Below are positions 16,136 through 25,455 of a stretch of DNA of 64,000 nt, piece after piece. This stretch comes from Mucilaginibacter sp. SMC90 (GTDB lineage: Bacteria > Bacteroidota > Bacteroidia > Sphingobacteriales > Sphingobacteriaceae), in contig NZ_CP094527.1 of NCBI RefSeq assembly GCF_022811725.1, forward strand, positions 7,564,001 to 7,628,000. Direction: 5' to 3'. The number at the start of each line of letters is the position of its first letter. The stretch's first letter is position 1. A model generated the notes under the pieces. It worked only from the letters and a program-made list of their open reading frames with translations. It made no database searches and was not told the DNA's origin. Made by a program: the position numbers and the translations under genes.

Positions 16136-17668
16136 ATGAAAAAAATACTTCTATTGCTCACTCTCTGCACGTTATTTTTCACATCGGTAAACGCCCAGCG
16201 GGCAGATAGGAGCAAGTTCATTAAAGATAGTTTAGACCTGTATATCAGCAAGGCCTTAACCAACTGGCGGGTGCCGGGCATAGCTGTTTGTATTGTGAAA
16301 GACAACAAGGTTGTGCTCATGAAAGGCTATGGCATTAAAGAGCTTGGCCTTATGAACAAGGTTGATGAAAATACGCTGTTCATGATAGGCAGCAACACCA
16401 AGGCTTTTACGGCAACAGCACTTGCTATGCTTGAGGCTAACAAAAAACTGTCGTTAGATGACAAGGTAACCAAATACATTCCGGAATTTAAACTGGAAGA
16501 CAAGAATGCAAGCGACCAGGTAATAGTGCGCGACCTCCTTTGCCACCGCCTCGGTTTCCGAACCTTTCAGGGCGATTTCACTTTTTATAATACCAACCTT
16601 ACCCGCCAGGAGGTGATTCAGCGTTTAGGCAAGCTTAAAGCTACTTATCCGTTCCGTACCCGCTGGGGATATACCAATGCAGCATTTTTAACAGCCGGCG
16701 AGATCATTCCACGCGTTACCAATGGGCATTCATGGGAAGCCTACATAAAAGAAGCCATTTTTGCGCCGCTGGGTATGGGTAATACCCTGGCCCTAAGCAA
16801 GGATCTGCCCACATCCATCAATCGTACTGTACCGCATACAATTGTTGATGGCAGGCTTACTCCGATCCCCTACTGCCAGATAGATGGTATTGCCCCTGCC
16901 GGCTCCATCAGCTCATCAGTAAATGACATGAGCAAATGGGTACTTGCCTTATTAAACGATGGCAAGGTAGGCCAGCGCCAGGTGATCCCGGCAGCGGCTA
17001 TCCAGGCTACGCGCCAACCGCAGGATATTGTAGGCAACACCCATCATTTAAACGGCGAAAACAGCTTTGAGCTTTATGGTTTAGGCTGGTTTATACAGGA
17101 TTACTCCGGGCACAGGCTAATTATGCACGATGGCGGGGTTAACGGCTACCTCTCATCAGTAACGCTTTCTCCGCAGGATAACCTGGGCATTGTGATATTA
17201 ACCAATACCGATCAGAACGAGTTATTTGAGGCCCTGCGCTGGGATATTTTAGATGCTTATTTTAAACAGCCTTTCCGCAATTACAGCGATGGGTATTTTA
17301 AATTATACAGTGCCGCTACAGCAACCGAACGGGCCGAAGATAAAAAACTGAAAGACTCCGTTTTGCTAAACCTTAAACCAATGTTGCTGCCAAACAAATA
17401 CACCGGCAAATACAGCAACGATTTTTACGGAAGCATGGAGGTTACCCAGGGCGAGGGCAACAATCTCGAAATGCGCTTTGAGCACCACCCCAAAATGTAT
17501 GCTTTGTTAAAGCCTCTTGGCGGCAACCGCTTTTATGTAACCTTTTCTGACCCAACCCTTGGTAAAGCGGTGTTCCCGTTTACTGTACAAAACGGCGAGG
17601 TAACAGGGGTACGCGTAAAAGTGGCTGATTTTGTAGAACGGGGTGCGTATGATTTTAAAAAGAATTAG
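16136..17668 (+). CDS. Serine hydrolase, class C beta-lactamase-like, with DUF3471-type C-terminus
   Basis: A secreted 510-residue protein with signal peptide (LLLLTLCTLFFTSVNAQ). The penicillin-binding/beta-lactamase fold is shown by the SxxK motif SNTKAFTA near residue 86 and the YxN motif YTNAAF near 180; the HDGGVNGY segment near 337 fills the place of the third motif. A C-terminal extension of about 120 residues (LPNKYTGKYSNDFYGSMEV) looks like the DUF3471 domain. Such proteins are usually peptidases or esterases rather than resistance enzymes. It is divergent from the S9 peptidase gene, suggesting shared control of two secreted hydrolases. Confidence 0.9.
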   Translation: MKKILLLLTLCTLFFTSVNAQRADRSKFIKDSLDLYISKALTNWRVPGIAVCIVKDNKVVLMKGYGIKELGLMNKVDENTLFMIGSNTKAFTATALAMLEANKKLSLDDKVTKYIPEFKLEDKNASDQVIVRDLLCHRLGFRTFQGDFTFYNTNLTRQEVIQRLGKLKATYPFRTRWGYTNAAFLTAGEIIPRVTNGHSWEAYIKEAIFAPLGMGNTLALSKDLPTSINRTVPHTIVDGRLTPIPYCQIDGIAPAGSISSSVNDMSKWVLALLNDGKVGQRQVIPAAAIQATRQPQDIVGNTHHLNGENSFELYGLGWFIQDYSGHRLIMHDGGVNGYLSSVTLSPQDNLGIVILTNTDQNELFEALRWDILDAYFKQPFRNYSDGYFKLYSAATATERAEDKKLKDSVLLNLKPMLLPNKYTGKYSNDFYGSMEVTQGEGNNLEMRFEHHPKMYALLKPLGGNRFYVTFSDPTLGKAVFPFTVQNGEVTGVRVKVADFVERGAYDFKKN

Positions 17669-17866
17669 GAATGAGAATTTCCTGATTCTTTTTAAATATC
17701 AGAATCCGCCAGGCCTTAATACACAGAAACATTGAACCGGTGTAACAAGGCAGGTGCGGATTTACCTTCAAAAGTAGCTTACCAATTTGTAACTCATATT
17801 GGAAGGTTCACTTATGGTCATTTTGGTCTCAGTATCTGCTATATTTTATTCATTATAAAGCAGATG

Positions 17867-18250
17867 TTATTTCCTTTGCTTTAGTTGAAAAACGTTCCCC
17901 TCGGGATCTTCTCCGTCGCACAGCCAAAATTCATAATTGTCAAACGTTTTAATTTCTCTCATAGGTACGTTTTGCGCAATTAGCCCTGTCCTTACCTGGT
18001 TAATATCTTCATCTATTTCGAAAACTATCTTGGTGTTATTATCAAATTTAAAGTTACCCTTGATTTTGTTTAAAAATTGCTCGCCAATTTTGTGAAGCCC
18101 GATTTTTGCGCCTCCGGCATCAAGTAACGCCCATACAGATCCATATTCCTCTATAACAGGGAAGTTAAATAACCGTACGTAAAATGTTTTTAAAGTTTCA
18201 ACACTTTGCACATAAAGTATGATTGTATCTAAACTTGCTTTTATTTTCAT
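17867..18250 (-). CDS. VOC (glyoxalase/bleomycin-resistance) family protein
   Basis: A 127-residue single-domain protein with the beta-alpha-beta-beta-beta pattern of the vicinal-oxygen-chelate fold: DTIILYVQSVETLKTFYVRLFNFPVIEE at the N-terminus and DGEDPEGNVFQLKQ at the C-terminus, where the Glu in this place is normally a metal ligand. The substrate cannot be guessed. It is a single gene between the hydrolase gene and the NHL lipoprotein gene. Confidence 0.85.
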   Translation of the reverse strand: MKIKASLDTIILYVQSVETLKTFYVRLFNFPVIEEYGSVWALLDAGGAKIGLHKIGEQFLNKIKGNFKFDNNTKIVFEIDEDINQVRTGLIAQNVPMREIKTFDNYEFWLCDGEDPEGNVFQLKQRK

Positions 18251-18355
18251 GATATTGTTGATCGGGCTTTAAGATATTGAAATAATCTCTTTGTATAACA
18301 ACTTCAATCAAGGCGATTGCAAGAAACCTGTTCCAACTAAAATCCCTGTAAAAAT

Positions 18356-18400
18356 CAGCGCCATAGCATCTCCCCAAAATAGAGAGCTGCTATGGCGCTG
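18356..18400 (-). terminator. Terminator of the NHL-repeat lipoprotein gene
   Basis: CAGCGCCATAGCA at 18356-18368 pairs perfectly with TGCTATGGCGCTG at 18388-18400 (13 bp). On the minus strand the stem is followed by ATTTTTA, 25 bases after the stop at 18426. Confidence 0.85.
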
Positions 18401-18425
18401 AAAATAATATATAAACTATTAATGT

Positions 18426-19799
18426 TTACTGCAATACAATCTTACGGATACGGTTGTTATAATAATCTGCAACGTAAACATTGTTGCTGGCATCAACCGC
18501 AATACCCTGCGGCGAATTAAAGATACCTGCGGCACCAACACCTTCCGCAAAACCGGCAGTGCCGTTACCGGCAATTACTTTAAGTACTTTAGCTGCGGTG
18601 ATTTCAAGGATCCTGCCATTTTGATCGGCTACAAACAGGTTTCCGCTTTTATCAAATACTATAGCCGATGGGCCACCAAGAAGAGCAATTTGTTTATTGC
18701 CGCCGGCAAATGTGGTTACAACACCTGCAGGAGTAATTTTACGGATAGCATGGTTAAGCGCTTCAGCTACATATATATTGTTATTTGCATCGATGGCTAT
18801 GCCGTTAGGTTTGTTGAAAGTAGCGCTTGTTGGTACTGCATTATCCAGGTAACTTGCACCCCTGCTGCCTGCAAACGTGGTAACAACGCCTGCCGGGGTA
18901 ATTTTACGGATGAGGTTATTACCCAAATCGGCAACAAAAATATTCCCGGAACCATCTATTGCCAAACCACGTGGGCTGTTAAAGGTTGCCTTGGTACCTG
19001 TACCATCGGCATAACCAGCATCGCCACTACCCGCAAAAGTACTAACAACACCATCCGGAGTAATTTTACGGATGTTATTATTGCCATAATCAGCAACGTA
19101 GGTATTGCCTGAAGCATCTGTAACGAGGCTTTGCGGCGCATAAAACTGGGCTGTAGCTATTGGGCCATCAACGTAACCAATTTCGCCGTTGCCTGAATAG
19201 GTAACAACATCGCCGGCCGTTGTAACTTTACGTATAGCGCTGTTAAATGAGTCTGCTACATAAATATTACCATCGGCAGCACCAACGGTTATCCCCTGCG
19301 GACTATCAAAAAAAGCAGCACTACCTAAACCATCGATAAAATCGGAACCTCCATTGCCTGCCAGCGTGCTAACCGTACCACCGGTTGATGCTGTGCCATC
19401 GCCGGTTGTAAACTGCACCACCTTACCATAGCCGGTACCTGCACTATTTACTGCATATGCGCGGGCATAATAGGTTGTTTTAGGGCTTAAACCGGTAAGC
19501 TTTGTAGTGTAGGCAAACTGAAGTAAGGTATCTGTAGTTTTTTTGTCTGATACTGTAGGAGTTTGACTTGTTGAACTGTAACAAACACCATAGCTGCTCA
19601 AACTCACATCAGTTGATCCGTTAAATAAGCCGCCTGTATACGCAATTGTTCCGCTTTCGGCAGTCACCACATCCATTGTGGTTAAATCAGGGACAGTTAC
19701 GGGCGTAGCATCCCCACTTTTACCACAGCTTGCGCCTGCTAAAGCAATGGCAAATAAAAACGCGGCAAATAAAATTGTTTTAGTAAAGCTCTTTTTCAC
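18426..19799 (-). CDS. NHL-repeat lipoprotein
   Basis: A 457-residue lipoprotein with a GTG start and lipobox LAGASC. Residues 35-130 form a fibronectin-like domain (YGVCYSSTSQTPTVSDKKT, LSPKTTYYARAYAVNSAGTGYG), common in Bacteroidota surface proteins. From about 140 on, six NHL propeller blades repeat, each with a phrase like FNSPRGLAIDGSGNIFVADLGNN followed by LIRKITPAGVVTTFAG. The blades probably close into a beta-propeller at the cell surface that binds a polymer or protein. The high repeat similarity at DNA level suggests recent internal duplication. It ends at a strong hairpin. Confidence 0.92.
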   Translation of the reverse strand: MKKSFTKTILFAAFLFAIALAGASCGKSGDATPVTVPDLTTMDVVTAESGTIAYTGGLFNGSTDVSLSSYGVCYSSTSQTPTVSDKKTTDTLLQFAYTTKLTGLSPKTTYYARAYAVNSAGTGYGKVVQFTTGDGTASTGGTVSTLAGNGGSDFIDGLGSAAFFDSPQGITVGAADGNIYVADSFNSAIRKVTTAGDVVTYSGNGEIGYVDGPIATAQFYAPQSLVTDASGNTYVADYGNNNIRKITPDGVVSTFAGSGDAGYADGTGTKATFNSPRGLAIDGSGNIFVADLGNNLIRKITPAGVVTTFAGSRGASYLDNAVPTSATFNKPNGIAIDANNNIYVAEALNHAIRKITPAGVVTTFAGGNKQIALLGGPSAIVFDKSGNLFVADQNGRILEITAAKVLKVIAGNGTAGFAEGVGAAGIFNSPQGIAVDASNNVYVADYYNNRIRKIVLQ

Positions 19800-20016
19800 G
19801 AGTTAGTTTAAAAGTTATATGTAGTAAAGTAAGCAAAATTAACTCATCAATACGTAGCAAAGTACTTTAAAGTAACATTTTAACAAATATTAACATACTT
19901 ATTACAGGCAGCAGGCCTGCCGGAGCCCGCAAACTATACAAATAAAGAAGTTGGCTTTCCTTAAACTAATCAAAAAGCCATCAACATTTTTGCCGCATAC
20001 CTGTTACTAATTTGCT

Positions 20017-20481
20017 ATGAAAGTAATAACGCTGTTTATATCGCTTTTAATTGTTAATACGGCTATCGGACAAAATCATGTGCCGTTGCCGCATGGTATG
20101 GTGTTTGGCGAAAAGCCCGATACAGTAGCTTTAATGCAGGCTTCAAAGCTGGAAACCTTTATGGGAAAAAAAACACGGATCACCACTTCGGTTACCGGTA
20201 AAGTAATCAAGGTTACCCAGGAAAAAGGTGGCTGGTTTGAAATGGACGCAGGCAACAGACGGGTTATTACTGCCCACTTTACCAATGCGGGAATAAACCT
20301 GCCAAAACAGCTGGCGGGCCGTACGGTAATAATTTCGGGAATTGCCGCCAAACAATTCATTGCCGACGACCTGCAGCATATGGCCGGAGATACTGTTAAT
20401 GGCAAAAAGCAGCACAAGATAAATACAAGCCCAGGCCGGCGGATTAGTTTTGAAGTAAAAGGATTATTGATAGATAAATAA
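20017..20481 (+). CDS. Exported DUF4920-like protein
   Basis: A 154-residue protein with a signal peptide (LFISLLIVNTAIG, cleavage near QN). The mature part has the DUF4920 pattern: GKVIKVTQEKGGWFEMD near residue 64, then ITAHFTNAGINLPKQLAGRTVIISGIA. In typical members the Gly-Gly is Gly-Cys; here the Cys is missing. This is an OB-like small domain of unknown role in the periplasm. It converges on the gene at 20484 with only two bases between the stops. Confidence 0.75.
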   Translation: MKVITLFISLLIVNTAIGQNHVPLPHGMVFGEKPDTVALMQASKLETFMGKKTRITTSVTGKVIKVTQEKGGWFEMDAGNRRVITAHFTNAGINLPKQLAGRTVIISGIAAKQFIADDLQHMAGDTVNGKKQHKINTSPGRRISFEVKGLLIDK

Positions 20482-20483
20482 GA

Positions 20484-20945
20484 CTATTCAAGCCGGGTAA
20501 ATGAAAAGCTATAAATAAGCCTGAACCCGGCTACAGGTGTTGATCTTTCGCCCTTCTTCATATAATCGCCATGAAAATTCAGGTCAAGTGCCTGATGGCC
20601 GGCCGATAAAAGCATAAAGCCCAAACCGGCGGCACCGCCTATGCCATGATAATCCCCATCAATATGACCAAATGCCCCGGCTGATGCATAAATTATCTTA
20701 TTAAAATAGTATCTGCCCGAAAGCCCGGCCATTGCACCATAAGTAACTTCGCCGCCAACATAAGGCGTAATACTTACTTTTGGGGCTAATTTAATTTCGC
20801 CCTGTAAAAGGGCGCCAAAGCCGTTACTGTTTTCGCGGGAGGTGTTGAGGCCCAAGCCAAGGCCGATAGCATTTTTTGCCTGGGCATGAACTTTTACTGC
20901 CCCGCACAGTAGCAGGGCAAAAAGCAGGATAAAGGTAGTTCTCAA
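20484..20945 (-). CDS. Small outer-membrane beta-barrel-like protein
   Basis: A 153-residue protein starting at a TTG, with signal peptide (FILLFALLLCGAVKVHAQ). The mature chain alternates Gly-rich amphipathic strands (IGLGLGLNTS, ITPYVGGEVTYGAMAGLSGRYYF, GGAAGLGFMLLSAGHQALDLNFHGDYM) and ends in an aromatic residue-rich strand (FRLIYSFSFTRLE), as in eight-stranded outer-membrane barrels. The function is unknown. No ATG is available in frame near the signal peptide, so TTG is the only sensible start. Confidence 0.75.
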   Translation of the reverse strand: MRTTFILLFALLLCGAVKVHAQAKNAIGLGLGLNTSRENSNGFGALLQGEIKLAPKVSITPYVGGEVTYGAMAGLSGRYYFNKIIYASAGAFGHIDGDYHGIGGAAGLGFMLLSAGHQALDLNFHGDYMKKGERSTPVAGFRLIYSFSFTRLE

Positions 20946-21004
20946 AGCAGGATAGAATTAATTGTTCAAAGTTAACGTGTGTACATTAACCTTAACTATC
21001 ATAC

Positions 21005-21592
21005 CTATGCGTTTGTTACAATAAGCTGCCTTAATTTTTCAGATACTTCGTTTTTGTTTACTGCAGATGCTTCGCGTTTACATTTCATGTAATGCTCACG
21101 GGCAATTTTTTCGGCCAGATCGCCGATTGTTTTCACATGCATCTCTTTACCAAAGCGTCCGGCCAGTTTTAAGCCAATACCAGCTATCACCATTCCGGCA
21201 ATACCTATAGCCAGGTAATAAAAAGCCAAAACAAAGCTAACTACCAATATCATCGAAAACAGGTTAACTATCCATTGCTTGGGTTGAAGCAGGCTGATAT
21301 TAAAGCCCATTTCCTCTTCAATAGCAGCCACAGCCTCAATACGGCTGTCGCGCGGAAAAAGATCAGCAAGTTTGGTTTGGGGCTTTATGATATCCTTATC
21401 ATGCCCTGCCGATGCATTGATGGCATTACGGAGTTTGTAAAATGCCTGCTGTGTGGTACAGCCATCGTTTGTTTTCTTTACTTTTTCAACTACAACGTCG
21501 CAAAGTTTACCAAAATTCTGAACATCATTAACTGATGTATCGTTTAAACTGATGTTAAATGATTTTTCAATTTTCATTAAAACACCACCCAT
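21005..21592 (-). CDS. Membrane protein with acyl-carrier-like domain lacking the attachment serine
   Basis: The open frame extends to a TTG at 21652, but I place the start at the ATG at 21592 (MGGVLMKIEKSFNIS), where the domain begins. Residues 6-40 (KIEKSFNISLNDTSVNDVQNFGKLCDVVVEKVK) resemble the helices of an acyl carrier protein, yet no DSL-type serine for phosphopantetheine is present. A second region, CTTQQAFYKLRNAI and then KLADLFPRDSRI, follows. A hydrophobic hairpin (FSMILVVSFVLAFYYLAIGIAGMVIAGIGL) and an ACP-like tail helix (TIGDLAEKIA) complete it. It may be a membrane-bound partner for ACP-type regulation; the role is unknown. Confidence 0.65.
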   Translation of the reverse strand: MGGVLMKIEKSFNISLNDTSVNDVQNFGKLCDVVVEKVKKTNDGCTTQQAFYKLRNAINASAGHDKDIIKPQTKLADLFPRDSRIEAVAAIEEEMGFNISLLQPKQWIVNLFSMILVVSFVLAFYYLAIGIAGMVIAGIGLKLAGRFGKEMHVKTIGDLAEKIAREHYMKCKREASAVNKNEVSEKLRQLIVTNA

Positions 21593-21677
21593 ATCTCCAG
21601 GATCAACACTCTTCAGGTTGATTTCCTGACCATTAGCCGAATTAACTTTCAATCTATAGTAACTATATACAACAATA

Positions 21678-21707
21678 GTGAACCTGCAATTAGGGTTGCA
21701 GGTTCAC
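21678..21707 (-). terminator. Hairpin after carB
   Basis: GTGAACCTGCAA at 21678-21689 pairs perfectly with TTGCAGGTTCAC at 21696-21707 (12 bp, six-base loop). It lies 45 bases downstream of the carB stop. There is no good T-run, so it may be a transcript end-protector or weak terminator. Confidence 0.7.
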
Positions 21708-21751
21708 GTTATTAACAATTAAACTACAAAGGCTGCAATTTAATGTTTTAA

Positions 21752-24568
21752 TTATCTGCTTAAATACATCGATTTCTCTTTGTACAAATTCCTGAAGTAC
21801 GGATCCTGCAAGTTAGGGATGAAGCGGATAGCCTCACCGGTCGATTTCATTTCCGGACCGAGCTCTTTAGTAACTTCCGGGAATTTATCGTGCGAGAATA
21901 TCGGTTCTTTGATGGCATAACCCCATAGTTTGCGCTCGATAGTAAAGTCGCTCAGTTTATTTACGCCAAGCATTACTTTAGCAGCAATGTTGATATAAGG
22001 TACGTCATAAGCTTTGGCAATGAAAGGCACAGTACGTGAAGCACGCGGGTTAGCCTCTATCACATAAACTTTATCATCCTTAACCGCAAACTGGATATTA
22101 AGTAAGCCGCGCACGTTAAGGGCTTTGGCAATTTTTTTAGTATATTCTTCAATCTGGCTGATCACATTGTCCGACAGATCAAACGGAGGCAGTACAGCAT
22201 ATGAGTCGCCTGAGTGGATCCCGGCTGGCTCAATGTGCTCCATCATACCTACAATGTGCACATCCTCGCCATCGCTGATCGAGTCTGACTCGGCCTCGGC
22301 AGCACGATCAAGGAAGTGGTCGATCAGTACGCGGTTACCAGGCAGATTACGCAACAGGCTCACTACTGCTTTCTCCAGGTCTTCATCATTGATCACAATG
22401 CTCATGCCCTGGCCACCTAATACGTAACTTGGCCTTACCAGTACAGGGTAGCCAACTTTGTGGGCAACTTCAAGTGCCTCTTCAGCACTTTCGGCAACAC
22501 CGTATTTAGGATATGGAATATCAAGCTCTTTCAACAGATCCGAGAAACGGCCGCGGTCTTCGGCAATGTCCATATCATTGAATGAAGTACCAATGATGCG
22601 GATACCGTGCTCGTGCATTTTCTCAGCCATTTTAAGCGCAGTTTGACCACCCAGCTGAACAATTACACCGTAAGGTTTTTCAAGCTCGATGATCTCGCGT
22701 ACGTGCTCCCAGTAAACCGGCTCAAAGTACAGCTTGTCGGCCATGTTAAAGTCGGTTGATACCGTTTCAGGGTTACAGTTAACCATGATGGCTTCAAAAC
22801 CGGCCTCTTTAGCAGCAAGCAAACCATGCACGCAGCTGTAATCAAACTCAATACCCTGGCCAATGCGGTTAGGGCCCGATCCTAATACAATGATCTTCTT
22901 CCTGTCGGATGATACCGATTCGTTCTCACCTTCGTAGGTTGAGTAATAGTACGGTGTTTTTGCAGGAAACTCGGCAGCACAGGTATCAACCATTTTGTAA
23001 ACGCGGGTCATGCCCAGGGCTTTGCGGCGCTGGTAAACATCTTCCTCGGTTACATTGCCCAAAATGTGAGCTATCTGTACGTCTGAAAATCCTTTTTGTT
23101 TAAGGGTGAAGAAAAACTCTTCGGGAATATTGTTAAGGCTGTAGCGGCGCAGCTCAGTTTCAAGGTTGATCAGGTCCTGGATCTGGTTCAGGAACCAGCG
23201 GTCGATCTTGGTTGCCTTGCGGATAGACTCGATTGGCACACCCAGGCTCATAGCGTCGTAGATGTGGAACAACCTGTCCCAGCTTGGATGCTCCAGGCTG
23301 TGCATGATCTCTTCAAGGTTGCGGCTCTGGCGACCGTCGGCACCTAAGCCGGCGCGACCGATCTCCAAACTCTGACAAGCTTTTTGCAATGCTTCAATAA
23401 AGCTGCGGCCAATGCCCATCACTTCACCTACTGATTTCATTTGCAGGCCAAGTTCTTTATTAGCGCCTTTGAACTTATCAAAGTTCCAGCGAGGTATTTT
23501 AACGATCACGTAATCCAAAGTAGGCTCAAAGTAAGCCGAAGTGGTTTTGGTGATCTGGTTTTCAATTTCGTCAAGGTTGTAACCTATAGCAAGCTTGGCA
23601 GCAATTTTAGCGATTGGGTAACCTGTTGCTTTTGACGCCAGTGCTGATGAGCGCGAAACGCGTGGGTTAATTTCAATGGCGATGATTGATTCATCGGCAG
23701 GATTAACCGAAAACTGCACGTTACAACCGCCGGCAAAGTTACCGATGGCACGCATCATTTTAATAGCCTGGTTACGCATTTCCTGGTAGCAGCGGTCGCT
23801 CAGGGTCATAGCCGGGGCTACGGTGATCGAGTCGCCGGTGTGGATACCCATCGGATCGAAGTTTTCGATAGAGCAGATGATGATTACGTTATCATTACTG
23901 TCGCGCAATAACTCCAGCTCGTATTCTTTCCAGCCCAGCACGGCCTGTTCAACCAAAACCTCATGGGTTGGTGATGCCTGCAAGCCACGGCTTAAAGCGG
24001 CATCAAATTCTTCTTTTTTGTGTACAAAGCCTGCGCCTTTACCACCTAAAGTATAACTTGGGCGGATAACCAGCGGGAAACCGATTTCCTGTGCTGCTTC
24101 TTTACCTTCCAGAAAAGAGTTGGCAATTTTTGATTTTGCCACACCTACGCCAATGTCAACCATCAGCTGGCGGAAAGCTTCGCGGTTCTCTGTTTTTTCG
24201 ATAGCAGCGATATCAACCCCTACAATCTTAACACCAAACTTTTCCCAAATTCCGCGTTCGGCTGCCTCAATACAAAGGTTAAGCGCGGTTTGGCCACCCA
24301 TGGTAGGTAGTACGGCGTCAATTTTTTGCTCGGTTAAAATTTTCTCGATGCTTTCGCAGGTTAGCGGCAGCAGGTACACATGGTCGCCAATAACTTTATC
24401 CGTCATGATTGTAGCCGGATTGCTGTTAATAATGGAAACGGTAATACCTTCGTCTTTAAGGGAAAGAGCGGCTTGAGAGCCGGCGTAATCAAATTCGCAA
24501 GCCTGGCCGATGATGATTGGGCCTGAGCCGATAATCAGAACGGATTTGATGGAGGTGTCTTTGGGCAT
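21752..24568 (-). CDS. carB: Carbamoyl-phosphate synthase large chain
   Basis: CarB makes carbamoyl phosphate from bicarbonate, ammonia (from CarA) and two ATP for pyrimidine and arginine synthesis. The 938-residue chain has the two tandem ATP-grasp halves, each opening with an IIGSGPIIIGQACEFDY-type or VLGSGPNRIGQGIEFDY motif (near 11 and 560), and metal-binding segments such as IEINPRVSRSSALASKATG and VIEANPRASRTVPFIAKA. It is shorter than the usual ~1070 residues: the chain ends at about the point where the C-terminal allosteric MGS domain would begin. carA is not next to it. A leader of about 110 bases with a hairpin precedes it. Confidence 0.95.
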   Translation of the reverse strand: MPKDTSIKSVLIIGSGPIIIGQACEFDYAGSQAALSLKDEGITVSIINSNPATIMTDKVIGDHVYLLPLTCESIEKILTEQKIDAVLPTMGGQTALNLCIEAAERGIWEKFGVKIVGVDIAAIEKTENREAFRQLMVDIGVGVAKSKIANSFLEGKEAAQEIGFPLVIRPSYTLGGKGAGFVHKKEEFDAALSRGLQASPTHEVLVEQAVLGWKEYELELLRDSNDNVIIICSIENFDPMGIHTGDSITVAPAMTLSDRCYQEMRNQAIKMMRAIGNFAGGCNVQFSVNPADESIIAIEINPRVSRSSALASKATGYPIAKIAAKLAIGYNLDEIENQITKTTSAYFEPTLDYVIVKIPRWNFDKFKGANKELGLQMKSVGEVMGIGRSFIEALQKACQSLEIGRAGLGADGRQSRNLEEIMHSLEHPSWDRLFHIYDAMSLGVPIESIRKATKIDRWFLNQIQDLINLETELRRYSLNNIPEEFFFTLKQKGFSDVQIAHILGNVTEEDVYQRRKALGMTRVYKMVDTCAAEFPAKTPYYYSTYEGENESVSSDRKKIIVLGSGPNRIGQGIEFDYSCVHGLLAAKEAGFEAIMVNCNPETVSTDFNMADKLYFEPVYWEHVREIIELEKPYGVIVQLGGQTALKMAEKMHEHGIRIIGTSFNDMDIAEDRGRFSDLLKELDIPYPKYGVAESAEEALEVAHKVGYPVLVRPSYVLGGQGMSIVINDEDLEKAVVSLLRNLPGNRVLIDHFLDRAAEAESDSISDGEDVHIVGMMEHIEPAGIHSGDSYAVLPPFDLSDNVISQIEEYTKKIAKALNVRGLLNIQFAVKDDKVYVIEANPRASRTVPFIAKAYDVPYINIAAKVMLGVNKLSDFTIERKLWGYAIKEPIFSHDKFPEVTKELGPEMKSTGEAIRFIPNLQDPYFRNLYKEKSMYLSR

Positions 24569-24660
24569 AGGGCTTTTTTTTAATTCAAAAGTTCTAAGTC
24601 AAAAGTTAAAGACAGTTAAGCCTTTAAACGGTTTTTCCTATGCGCTGAAAGCCAAGAAAT

Positions 24661-24689
24661 CCCGACTTCAGCGTCGGGGTGCAAAGATA
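24661..24689 (-). promoter_or_regulatory. carB promoter element and leader hairpin
   Basis: On the minus strand 24682-24689 reads TATCTTTG, a good -7 element; no TTG is placed at the right distance. Immediately downstream CCCGAC/GTCGGG (24661-24679) forms a six-bp hairpin near the 5' end of the transcript, about 100 bases before the carB start. It could be a regulatory or stabilising hairpin. Confidence 0.5.
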
Positions 24690-24902
24690 GACTTTTAACA
24701 AACACTGTCCATGTTTTTTTTCAGATTTAACATAGCAGCAATCGTATCCCGCTTTAATTAAGTTTTAAGGCACTTTTTCATAAAACAATAGACCTGTAAC
24801 TTTCGTAAAATCTCACTATATTTACGTACAGCCGTAGCTGTAAAAATCCCAATTAAACCTGTAATTGCGTCAGTTCGCAAATACTTTATATATTTAAGAA
24901 CT

Positions 24903-25430
24903 ATGATAAAGAAGCCTGTTTTTCCAATGCTTGCGGCTATTTTATTTTTGGGCAGCTGCGCCATGCTGCAATCAGTTGTTAAATCAACTTTTCCGTATAC
25001 AGCCACTATGGTAATCCCTGCATCGGCCAAGGTTGATGAAGCGCAAAACGCTATCAGTACGGGCAACAGTTTTGATCAGGATTTTACTAAAGATGGCAAT
25101 AACGCCAGCAGGATAAGCGAGGTGCGTATCATATCAGCCAAACTACAGTCGAGCGATCCATCTGATTATAATATCGGCAATATCGCATCATTGAGGGTAT
25201 ACATGGCTAAAAACGATGGCAGCGAAGAAGTAATGGTAGCTATCCGCAAAGATATCCAATCCGGCGCCGGTAACAGCATTGTATTGGATATTGACAACTC
25301 GCACTTTTTAGATGAGCTTGTACGGCAGCCAAGTGTGCGCATAAGGGTAGCCTACCGACTAAGAAAAGCAGCAGCTACCGATGTAAGCCTGAAAGTATCG
25401 TTGGGAATAGGGTCACATCCAACAAACTAA
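24903..25430 (+). CDS. Lipoprotein of unknown function
   Basis: A 175-residue lipoprotein (LAAILFLGSC, Cys19). The mature part starts with FPYTATMVIPASAKV and is beta-rich, with alternating hydrophobic segments (RIRVAYRLRKA, DVSLKVSLGIG) that could form an immunoglobulin- or lipocalin-like sandwich. It contains no enzyme motif. It is divergent from carB and convergent with panD. Family not recognised. Confidence 0.7.
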   Translation: MIKKPVFPMLAAILFLGSCAMLQSVVKSTFPYTATMVIPASAKVDEAQNAISTGNSFDQDFTKDGNNASRISEVRIISAKLQSSDPSDYNIGNIASLRVYMAKNDGSEEVMVAIRKDIQSGAGNSIVLDIDNSHFLDELVRQPSVRIRVAYRLRKAAATDVSLKVSLGIGSHPTN

Positions 25431-25455
25431 GCTTGCCGGATAATGCCATAAAAAA

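Noticed and set aside
13845..17668. Antibiotic resistance beta-lactamase
   Set aside because: The serine hydrolase has a DUF3471-type extension and lacks the KTG motif of class C enzymes; peptidase or esterase activity is more likely.
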